From positions 22,635,069-22,699,068 of the forward strand of contig NC_090743.1 of the NCBI RefSeq assembly GCF_036898095.1: a stretch of 64,000 bases of DNA, in the 5' to 3' direction. The notes beneath the pieces were generated by a model, which was not told where the DNA came from, did not search any database, and saw only the letters and a list, made by a program, of their open reading frames with translations. Shown here in pieces: positions 33,701 to 42,202 of this stretch. Numbering within the stretch: the first letter of the stretch is position 1; the number at the start of each line of letters is the position of its first letter. A program made the translations under genes and the position numbers. The stretch comes from Palaemon carinicauda (lineage: Eukaryota; Arthropoda; Malacostraca; Decapoda; Palaemonidae).

Positions 33701-34569
33701 CAGATTTTTTCTTGGACCTTAAAACTAAGCATAACTTCTCGTCATCAACTATTAAAGGTTACAGGAGTATGTTGGCGACGGTTTTTCGACACAGGAACCT
33801 AGACCTTTCTGATAATAAGGATCTACGAGATTTACTTAGGTCTTTTGATACGACCAAGATGATTCAAACGGCTCCCATCGCCTGGAATTTGGATGTTGTC
33901 CTTAAATTTCTCATGAGTGACAGATTTGAGCCTTTACACTCGGCTTCATTTAAGGACTTAACCTTGAAAACCCTTTTTCTAGTTACCCTCGCCACTGCGA
34001 AAAGAGTTAGTGAAGTTCACGCTTTAAGCAAGAACATTGGTTTTCGGAATGGGAAAGCCATTTGTTCTTTGCAACTGGGGTTTCTGGCCAAGAACGAAAA
34101 CCCTTCTCGACCATGGCCCAAATCCTTCGAGATTTCTAACCTTTCGGATTTGGCTGGCGATGAATTGGAAAGGGTTCTCTGTCCAGTTAGAGCTCTACGG
34201 TGTTATGTGGACAGAACTAAGAATCTGAGAGGTAACTCAGACGCTCTGTGGTGTGCAGTTCGGAAACCCTCGATGCCCATGTCCAAGAATGCCTTGTCTT
34301 TTTTCGTTAGATTGTTGATTCGAGAAGCTCATGCTCAGTGTGATGAGTCGGATCAGAGGCTCCTCAAAGTCAAGACACATGAAGTCAGAGCGGTAGCGAC
34401 TTCAGTGGCCTTTAAACAGAACCGTTCTCTGCAAAGTCTGATGGATACAACATTTTGGAGAAGTAAGTCTGTTTTTGCATCCCATTATTTGAAGAATGTT
34501 CAGACTCGCTATGAGGACCTTTTTACGTTGGGTCCTTTTATAGCTGCTAATGCGATAGTAGGTGAATGA
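33418..34569 (+). CDS. DIRS-B tyrosine recombinase (about 383 aa)
   Basis: Tyrosine recombinase of the DIRS type, which inserts a circular cDNA by recombination in place of an integrase. The ATG at 33418 is a plausible start that leaves a 283-nt overlap with pol; homology begins at about 33500 (TSDCLQTIEKLARARGFSKK). Counted from that start, the catalytic set is Arg196 (TAKRVSEVHAL), His321 and Arg324 (THEVRAVATSVAF) and Tyr357 (FASHYLKNV, with His just before it). A SAM-like core-binding region (YQSKWELFREWC, TIKGYRSMLATVFRH) precedes the catalytic domain. The same frame is open without a stop back to 31633, so a longer product overlapping all of RT is formally possible. Gag and recombinase share one frame; pol is in another. 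Confidence 0.9.
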   Translation: MDGGCPEKPSHETRSSQTTSLGPKSSKPPSSTSDCLQTIEKLARARGFSKKAAKAIARARRSSTIKVYQSKWELFREWCRTNAISSSSTSLSQIADFFLDLKTKHNFSSSTIKGYRSMLATVFRHRNLDLSDNKDLRDLLRSFDTTKMIQTAPIAWNLDVVLKFLMSDRFEPLHSASFKDLTLKTLFLVTLATAKRVSEVHALSKNIGFRNGKAICSLQLGFLAKNENPSRPWPKSFEISNLSDLAGDELERVLCPVRALRCYVDRTKNLRGNSDALWCAVRKPSMPMSKNALSFFVRLLIREAHAQCDESDQRLLKVKTHEVRAVATSVAFKQNRSLQSLMDTTFWRSKSVFASHYLKNVQTRYEDLFTLGPFIAANAIVGE

Positions 34570-34953
34570 TCTACCACTACGTTCCCTTTTTTCCTAATAC
34601 CCCTTTTCTATCTCTTGGAACTCGTTTTTTATGGTGGTTTGTGGAGATTGGGCGTCAGTCTTCCGCAATCTTTGATTTGGCTAGGTGGTCAATTTGTTCC
34701 TTGAGTGCACCCGGAACAAGGGTATTGGTTGAGGTCCTGTCATGTTATAGGTGTTTGTACCGTTTGACAGCTCCTAGAGATTTTCAGCCCGAGTGGATTA
34801 CTGGATCTCTTAAGGATAGCGGACGAAATGAGGCAGAGTATCATTGCTGTCAGCTTCCTTATCAGGTGAGAACTGCTTAAGTTTATTGTATGTAACCCTT
34901 AAGTGAATTTTCTGTATGTAGCTGTCTCTGACCCGCCACCAAGGGGTGTCAAT
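34570..34953 (+). other. DIRS-B 3' untranslated region
   Basis: Non-coding sequence between the recombinase stop and the internal complementary region. A frame at 34566-34880 is not conserved in copy A and is not called. Confidence 0.6.
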
Positions 34954-35051
34954 CAGCTCTTTTATATAACCAGCGGGTAAGTTTTATATTTAAAAATGAT
35001 ATTTTCATAATAAAATAAATTTTTGAATATACTTACCCGCTGGTTATATAA
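34954..35051. repeat. DIRS-B internal complementary region
   Basis: The left half matches the reverse complement of the left outer end (CAGCTCTTTTATATAACCAG, GGGTAAGTTTTATATTTA). The right half matches the reverse complement of the right outer end (TGATATTTTCATAATAAAAT, TTGAATATACTTACCC). Confidence 0.9.
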
Positions 35052-35109
35052 ATTTAACACCCTCCCTCCTCCCCTCTAGAGACTACCTATGGTATGGCTA
35101 TGAGGCATG

Positions 35110-35249
35110 GAAGAACTGGAGTTGGTGTGTAGTTCCACCTGTTCTACCGCTAGGGTGCGGTTGGTACACCTGGCGTATCTTCGATAGCGCGAGATTTGAA
35201 TTTTCTGCCCTGGCGTCAGGGACTTCAGCTCTTTTATATAACCAGCGGG
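35110..35249 (-). repeat. DIRS-B right inverted terminal repeat
   Basis: Reverse complement of 28489-28628 with one mismatch. Followed by GTAAGT at 35250. Confidence 0.95.
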
Positions 35250-35289
35250 TAAGTATATTCAAAAATTTATTTTATTATGAAAATATCAT

Positions 35290-36660
35290 ATTAAAGCACA
35301 ATTGACTGACTAGATAATCGTAATTTTCCTTGTAACAATCATATTTTCTCTTTTAACTCTTGAAATGCTTTTTCTATCCTGGTTTTGTGAACAAGAAATC
35401 TCTTGAATGACTTTAAAAATACTGAACATGTTACTGGAAAAAAAAGATTTACAAGCATAATTCCCAGTCTTGTGCCTGCAGATGCTGCTACTCTGGTGAA
35501 GAATCGTTGTGTAGTGCATACCGAGAACGTACCACTCCAGTAAGCGCTATTAGTACATTCTCTCCTCTTTCTGCTGGTGACATAGGAATATTGTACCAGG
35601 ATTTTTTTTTCTTTTTTTTTTTCATCACTGTACTTGTCAGAGCTACGTGATTGGACACCCTACCTGTTTTTCAATGACTTTCAGATCACAGAAGAACCTA
35701 TGGTCATTCTCATTGCTTGTATGGGCTACTATATCTTCCCTTCATGAGTGTAGAGGTTTCCTCGTGCTCTATGTCTTTGTGTTTCATCTTCACGGGAACG
35801 TTCTAATTGTGCCTCGCTCTTGTTCTCCAGGATTGTCACTTCCCACTGAATTGGCCATTCATCATGGTCCAAACCATAATAATCAGTGACAGTGAGCTGG
35901 AATTGTGTTCAAGAACCACATGAACAAAACTTTTGCTATTTCTTCAGTGATCATTACTTTCAAGTCAGCAGGGAACTTGTACACCTGTCTCCTGTTGTTT
36001 CCCAGCTTTACCAGCTCAGTCCTGTCACCCCAAAGAGAAAGAAGAGAATGTCGCCGAAGCACCAGCCAACCTATCGGACCGAGTCTCACAAGACTTCGTC
36101 CGGTCCCCGTGCAGGGTTTTGTGGAAGGAGTATCTCTGTACCAAACCCTACCCTGGGAAGGTGTTTTTGGTACAGGGTTCAGGAGCTCTCATCCCTCCTA
36201 ACAAACACAAGCACTGCTGGACACGACAATTGGCAGTTGACCTCATCTCACTGTAGGTAAACTACACAACCGAGTACCTTCTTATTACAATTTGAATTAT
36301 ATTGACATATCAACTCCATCTTCCTTTACAGTGGGGAGGATGGATGAAATACTGTATATGCACCCATCATTTATAATGCTCATACATTTGGACCTCCTAT
36401 CCACAGGGATATATATTCTTCAGTGACTGCCTACCAATTTCTGGTTGAGACCTTGTTTACCTTGTTAAAATTTTAAGGGCTGTTTCCAGTTTGACTGAAG
36501 TTAAACTCCTATTGAAGGTTAATGGTTATATAGTTAAGAAAAATACAAATGATTTAAACATTTTGTGATTTTATTGGAATCTTTTAACTTTTTCAATTCA
36601 TCTAGTAATCAAATTTTTAAGAATTCGTAATGTATAAGTAAGTGTTGATCAATTTATCAA
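35290..36660. other. SUZ12 intron, nothing recognised
   Basis: About 1.4 kb. Overlapping + strand frames at 35886-36260 encode low-complexity Ser/Arg/Pro sequence without recognisable homology. The local drop in AT content at 35650-36250 may mark an old insertion. Confidence 0.5.
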
Positions 36661-36795
36661 AAACAGTCTCTGGTACCTTAGCAGTACCAACCAAACTTGG
36701 CCGAGTTCCTTGTCAGACAAAGAGGAGCGATGATAAGAAAAATCACCCTTTTTTTTATGTTAGCTACTGCTCAAAATGGTAGATAGATAGGTGAC
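36661..36795 (+). mobile_element. LINE 3' UTR fragment
   Basis: Resembles 1455-1600, the 3' UTR of the first LINE: ACC(C)TAGCAGTACCA, CCGAGTTCC and a GTAGCTAC-type block. It ends in the same TAGATAGATAGG tail. No coding sequence is attached, so this is a severely 5'-truncated LINE insertion. Confidence 0.65.
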
Positions 36796-37804
36796 GGTAG
36801 TTAGGAATGTTAGCTCATTGGTCTGTTTGAAGTATTTTCTAAAAATAATTATTTAAGCAAATTTAGAATGATGTTATTTGATATCAATTTGTTTAAAGTT
36901 CTGTATTTGAAATAAGTTTTTGATAATGCATAGAAAAAGTATATTTAGATCAGTGTTAGCTTTTTTGTAAGACATTATCCAGTTGTTAGTGTACTTATTT
37001 TACTGTATCAGTATTTTATCCTCCATTTCATATGCCGTGTGTTTAGAGTTTAAGAGAAAAGCCCTTGAATTTACTATATTAAATAGAAAAATTATAAAAG
37101 TACAATGCTCTTATTAAAGTATTTTGATTTGGCATTTTATATTATCAGATGTTACAGAAGCATATGCTGTGTATGTTTAAAGCCCACTTATAATTACCGG
37201 TATTGTCATTGGTAATGTCATTGTACTTACAAAGATACCATGCAATTGCGTTTTAGTACCCAAATCGGTTAGTTTCCAACGTTGGTCGAGTGAACTCCCT
37301 TGTGAATAGATTGGGTTAAATTAGAAAGATGAATCCAATTTAGGTAATTATAAATAGATTCTGACCTTTAAGATGATACCAGGTAATTATACAGTATATT
37401 GAAAGAGCTTCATATTAAAAAGTATACTTTATACAAATAAGAAAATAATTGAAATTATCCAAATAAGATTTTACCTGTATTGTATTATAAATACAGTACT
37501 GTACTTTACTGTATTATTTACACATCGTTATTATTACTGTAATACAAGTATGAAATTTATTTGCTATTCATTAGGGTTTACGGTTGTTTATTGTCCGTCC
37601 ATCCATGGGATGGCTGGGAATGTAGTACCCATAGGTAAGGAGGACATACTTTATAAGGACTTGGGGTGTCTGGGAGTGTTGTTAAGTAGGAAGTGCATTT
37701 TTATTGATTTTTGACACACTCAACTACTTTTTCTTTGAATGTCAAGGAATGACTGAAATGCAGATATTTTTTTAGTAAATTCTTAGATGTTCTAAATTTC
37801 AGAA
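36796..37804. other. SUZ12 intron, nothing recognised
   Basis: AT-rich intron. No supported feature. Confidence 0.6.
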
Positions 37805-38235
37805 TTGTTATTAACAGATACCTATGCATCAGAAACTCGTAGCCTTACTAAAGCCTTAAAACAAGCTAGTTACAATTCAAAGAGCTATGGATAGAATAAT
37901 GATGGTAATAACACCAAGAGACAGAAAAAGAGCAACATGGATAGAAGAGCAAACAAAGTAGAGGACATCCTAACAGCATGTAAGAAAAAGAAATGGACAT
38001 GGGCAGGACGTTATTGAGAATGACATAATATGTGGACATAAGAATAACAGCAGAATGGATGACTAGAGATTGCAAAAGAAGCAAGGAAAGTAAGAGAAGA
38101 CAATGGATTGACGAACTAAGAAAATTTGCATGTTTAGGCGGCCATTGAAAGACTATTAACTGATACGAGTGGAAGGGCATGTCTGAAGCCTTTGTCGTGC
38201 AGTGGGCTAGTTACAGCTGATGATAATGATTAGTT
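37805..38235 (+). pseudogene. RTE-like LINE, C-terminal fragment
   Basis: The decayed frame reads TYASETRSLTKALKQASY, then KKKKWTWAGRY, RKQWIDELRKFA-like sequence (38096-38130) and MSEAFVVQW-like sequence at 38178-38206. These match the end of RTE/BovB-type endonuclease-reverse transcriptases, which read TYGSETW, KWTWAGHVAR, GRPQKRWIDDI and EAFVQQW in that order. Stops and frameshifts are frequent. It ends in a GATGATAATGAT tail. A SINE (38256-38578) follows within 20 bp. Confidence 0.75.
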
Positions 38236-38255
38236 ACTTTAGTTTTTAAAGATTT

Positions 38256-38578
38256 TAAAGGCTGCTCAGGAATGGCAGAGGCGAGGGACAGTGACATTGC
38301 CCTATCAAACAGGACAATGCCCTAGAGACTGACCACATATACATATGATCAAGACTCAAATTCATCTCAACCCACTCTAGGACTAAGGAGGGCCAGGCAA
38401 TGGCTGCTGATGACTCAGCAGAGAGACCTATAGGCTCCCCCAAACCCGCCATCCTTAGCTCACAAGGATGGTGTGGTTTCAGCGACCAAAGGAACTAACC
38501 AGTTTGAGCAGGTCTCTCATCCCAGTCTGGCGATCACCAGTCAGGGATGTTACCATATAGGCCACCACAACCATAGTG
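38256..38578 (-). mobile_element. tRNA-derived SINE, copy 2
   Basis: Alignable with copy 1 (25753-26040), same orientation. On the minus strand the head has TGGCCTATATGG, a match to the A-box consensus. The B-box has decayed to GGGATGAGAGACC. The body includes 'gatgactcagcagagagacc' and CTATAGGCTCCCCCAAACCC. Confidence 0.78.
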
Positions 38579-39549
38579 TTTACAATTTGCATTACTTAAG
38601 TTTATACATGGTGCCATCCTCTTGCTTCATGTTTCTCATTAAGAGCTTAGTGAATAGCACTACAACTTGAAATACCTAAATTGAATGCTCCATTGGCTTA
38701 TTTAGTTTCCTTATATGGTTTTGACATCCTTTGTTTTATTGATTTTTATATTTTTCATACAAAGGGAGATTAAGTGTTTAACTTAAGACCACTTCTAAAA
38801 AAGGAAGAAGAAAAGAAGAAATTTGCTACTGTGAAATGGTCAACATAATCTGATTTTCATTTTTGAATACTATACTAAATGCTTGACTAAAGGATTGGCT
38901 CTTTAAGTTATCAGTGTTACTAATGTCCCTACATCAGATTTTCATATAACATGTTAGATGTAGAGTGAGTTCTCCACAGTCTTTGTGCACTCTGCCACAA
39001 TTCCAACTGGATTTAGATATTCTGTTGGTCTTTTTTACATATGACTATGCTCCCTTTCTGAGTTTTAATCATGTTCAAATTGCATAGATGAAAGTATACT
39101 ATGCTAGTTTAAAATTTAATTAGTCATGTTTACATTATGAAATAATGTATCCCTCCTAAATTTATAGAATACTGTATTTTGTGTGGCAAAGTTAAGAGCT
39201 TTTCAGTTTTTAGCTAACTCTTAAGTTGTCATTTTGGACTTTCACTTCTTATTTATGCCTTATAAACATACTCCAACTAGGTAAAACTATTCATCTTCAA
39301 AAAGATTAAAGCCATTACTTTGGTTGGAAAAGTAGCATTACAAACAGCAATCAATGAAAAAAACATTGCTCAGCGCATATACATACTGTCACCAAGACGT
39401 TACTTTATTATGGTGGGAAATGATTTGTCAAGGCCAATTGAGCTTTAATGTTAACTGTTGCCTACTTATACTGCTAAAAGAACTACAATAACCAACATTA
39501 TTACTGTGATGGTTTTGCAGTCTTCCCCTGCAAATAATCAAATCCATGA
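38579..39549. other. SUZ12 intron, nothing recognised
   Basis: AT-rich intron with no supported feature. Confidence 0.6.
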
Positions 39550-39750
39550 AATTCATACCTGTGAATATTAAAGGCACTAGAAGAGTTGGAAGATCCAGCC
39601 TACATGGCTGAGAACTAAGAAGCGTGAAGTTGGAGATGATGAGTGGAGAAGTACTGAATTAAAAGCTCAAATTTGTGACGACTGGCGAAATCTAACCGAG
39701 GCCCTTTGCGTCAATAGGCATAGGAGATGATGATGATGATTATTTTTTAG
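39550..39750 (+). pseudogene. LINE C-terminal tail fragment
   Basis: Frames give KGTRRVGRSSLHG, then a degraded stretch, then DWRNLTEALCVNRHRR-like sequence at about 39677-39730, ending in GATGATGATGATGATTAT. This resembles the last residues and trinucleotide tail of arthropod LINEs. Very short and weak. Confidence 0.5.
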
Positions 39751-41399
39751 ATATACAATTAAAATATAAGAATTTTTATATAGATTTTAGAATTTTAATT
39801 GCATAATTTCTGAAGAATATATCCTATTTTATTGTAGCTTAAAATTATTTGCTTATACTGTAGATCAGGATGCCTGAAAACTTTTAATCAGTCAATTATA
39901 CTGTAGATTAAGAAAATATTTGTTCTTTGTAACCCATTAATCATGTTATCTTTATGCACCTTAAGATGATCTCCAGCTTATCTGAAATAAATGCTTCTAT
40001 GTGGGTGACTAAGTTGTTCTTTTCATACTGATATGTGTCTTGAAAAATCAACAGCTCTAGCATTGGCATCTCATTTTCCTTTTCAAGTTCCAGAGGTGAC
40101 ATTTCTTATATTCTTAACAACCTTGGTTAATGTTTTATGGGTATACATTAATTCCCATGGTGTTATAATAAACAAGGCTGATACTCCAGTTGTGACATCT
40201 AATGATGCCAGAGTTTTGTTAGTAATTAACACTGAGTAACCTGTCCCTAATTTTTTTTACACTTACATATATAAAATGTCAGCCAGATTGGAATGACATC
40301 TCAAATGTTCCTTTTTACTTGAATTTATCACAATTGATAGGCTCATTTCTTCTCCTCTGCTAAAATACTGAATTGATGATGAATCTTGGTTTAATAATGA
40401 TTGTAGATATGCTTGCTTACTTAGAGAAACAGGAGGCTTACATTTGGAAAAGTAATTGATCAGATTTGATTTGTAATAACTATACTCAGCTAGGAATGCA
40501 GCCCAAAGATTTTATCCTTCAACTGAAAATAAAAAGAAAAAATTGACAATGAAACAAACACTCTGGTACAACCCAGGATCCTAAATGGTGGGCTACCCTT
40601 AAACCTGCACTGTAAAAGTGTATACATTACTTAAGAATTCATCCTTGACTTAAACCAGATTGCTCTGTCACTCAGTGTCCAAAGATAAAGGCTACCCTTT
40701 TTATGGGCCGATCTGTTTGACAGTAAGCAGCGTAATGAGACTTCATCTTCCTCATTCCTGTTGTTCTGAATTCTCTTTATTTTTATTTTGTTTCATATAT
40801 TTTGATGTAAAAATTTCATACAGTGCAGAATGTTTAATCTCGCTTTGAAAATTGTAGTGTATTATCTTGATCACAGCATAATGTTTCTCTCTATGTATAT
40901 ATTGGCTATCCCCATTTTCATAGCTTTTATTAAAAAAATACAGTAGTGGTATTGGAATCTTTACTAAGTTGAACTCAATTAGGATGGCGACTTAAAACCA
41001 GTGTGCATAGGAAGGGCATACGCCTGGTGAACTTAGGTGGTGAAAGTTGGTATGGATTTCCAAGTTTAACATGTCAATAATTCAATGAAATGTTTTGTTT
41101 GATTGCCCTATCACATATTTAGTTATTTTAGAACTGGATATTGGGAAACTTGATGAATGGGACTTTACATTTATATTGCTTAGTCTTTCGAGTGTAGTTG
41201 GAAAAGCTGCTGCTGTTTTTTTTTGTTTTTTGTTTTTTTTCATAACGTCAGGCTCGTGAACTCTTAAGAATTTTTCCTATTTGCTACTGAGAATTTTAGT
41301 CATCAGTAATTTTATATGTAAGTGATATCGATTGCCGGTATTGTATATGAATTGACAAGAACATTAAAAATAGAATTGATAATAATTTATTTTTTATAG
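39751..41399. other. SUZ12 intron, nothing recognised
   Basis: About 1.6 kb of AT-rich intron up to the acceptor TTTTTATAG. Short frames (40033-40239, 40660-40848) show no homology. Confidence 0.6.
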
Positions 41400-41583
41400 G
41401 TATCAGTTGGAACGCAAGATGTTATCATCAATCCCTCAGAAGGGGAAGGAGGACTTGGTATTGGTTGTGGTAGAACTGCAACCATTAGCATCCCAACACA
41501 CAGCTTTATGGCTAATAATGGTCATCAAGTTAAATCTTACATTTTAGTTTTTCGTGTATCGTTAGTACATGACCAGGAAAATG
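41400..41583 (+). CDS. Suz12: SUZ12 exon, C2-domain segment
   Basis: Phase 0 start, 61 codons plus one base. The translation includes VSVGTQDVIINPSEGEGG, then HQVKSYILVFRVSL, which matches the vertebrate HMVKSYSLLFRVTR stretch in the C2-like domain that contributes to PRC2 assembly. The acceptor is TTTTTATAG with the exon starting GTATCA, so the junction again reads AG|GTA. The donor is GTGAGT at 41584. The leftover G joins CT of the next exon to make an Ala codon. The downstream intron (41584-50752) is mostly DIRS-C. Confidence 0.92.
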
Positions 41584-41912
41584 GTGAGTTGCATGTAGTT
41601 CTGTTGCTAATTGTTATTTATGTTTTTTAATTGATTTTGCATTTATACTAGATTTAATAGTTTTTACGTCCATTCCTTAGTAAACTCTGGAATCATGTAC
41701 AGTATAACACTGGATTACCTACTTCTAAATTTAATTGTATTTTAGTTATGTTTAATTTTTATACTAATAGGATTTCTCTCTACCCCCTCATTACATTAAT
41801 TATTAATTTATCCCTTCAATTTATTTTCTTTTGTTTTGTAACTTTTATCTAAATATTTTCATCTAATTATTTCTCTTAAATACTGTTTGTTCCGTAACTG
41901 GAATACAAACCA

Positions 41913-42095
41913 TGCTATTTAATAGGGGTATTACTTTAGGCGTAGCTGAAATGACGAGCCATTAAAATTTAATGAGGGTTTACTACCCACACCGCCAGTT
42001 AGCAGGGGTAGGGGAGGGTAGCTTGCTGTCTCTCCCCCCCCCCTTACACACACACACACACACCTGTGCTTGAGCTCACTTTGCTCTAGGCTTGG
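41913..42095 (+). repeat. DIRS-C left inverted terminal repeat
   Basis: Inverted at 50056-50232. Includes GGCGTAGCTGAAATGACGAG, then CCATTAAAATTTAA, and a C-run/(CA)n patch (42038-42062) that differs in length between the ends. Confidence 0.85.
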
Positions 42096-42202
42096 ATGGT
42101 AGTTGGACGTGTCCGCTGTCATCACCGCCGCTCATTGGCAGCCATTAATGCTTTTTTGCGTTCTCTTTGACAGTTTTGTGTGTGAAGTTGGCCTCTGCTA
42201 TT

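Larger units (their letters stand above)
28470..35289 (+). mobile_element. DIRS retrotransposon copy B, full length and apparently intact
   Basis: A complete DIRS element of about 6.8 kb. Inverted terminal repeats at 28489-28628 and 35110-35249 differ at one base in 140. The internal complementary region is at 34954-35051. Three open + strand frames encode gag (28843-31632), RT/RNase H (31544-33700) and tyrosine recombinase (ending 34569), with the overlaps typical of DIRS. No stop or frameshift is seen in any of the three, and RT, RNase H and recombinase catalytic residues are present. It lies in the sense direction in the SUZ12 intron 24098-41399. It is the best candidate in this window for a mobile, autonomous element and for the supplier of enzymes to copy A. 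Confidence 0.92.

Noticed and set aside
35886..36260. Frames of 98-124 codons, Ser/Arg/Pro-rich
   Set aside because: No recognisable homology, two overlapping frames of equal quality, and no splice or element context.
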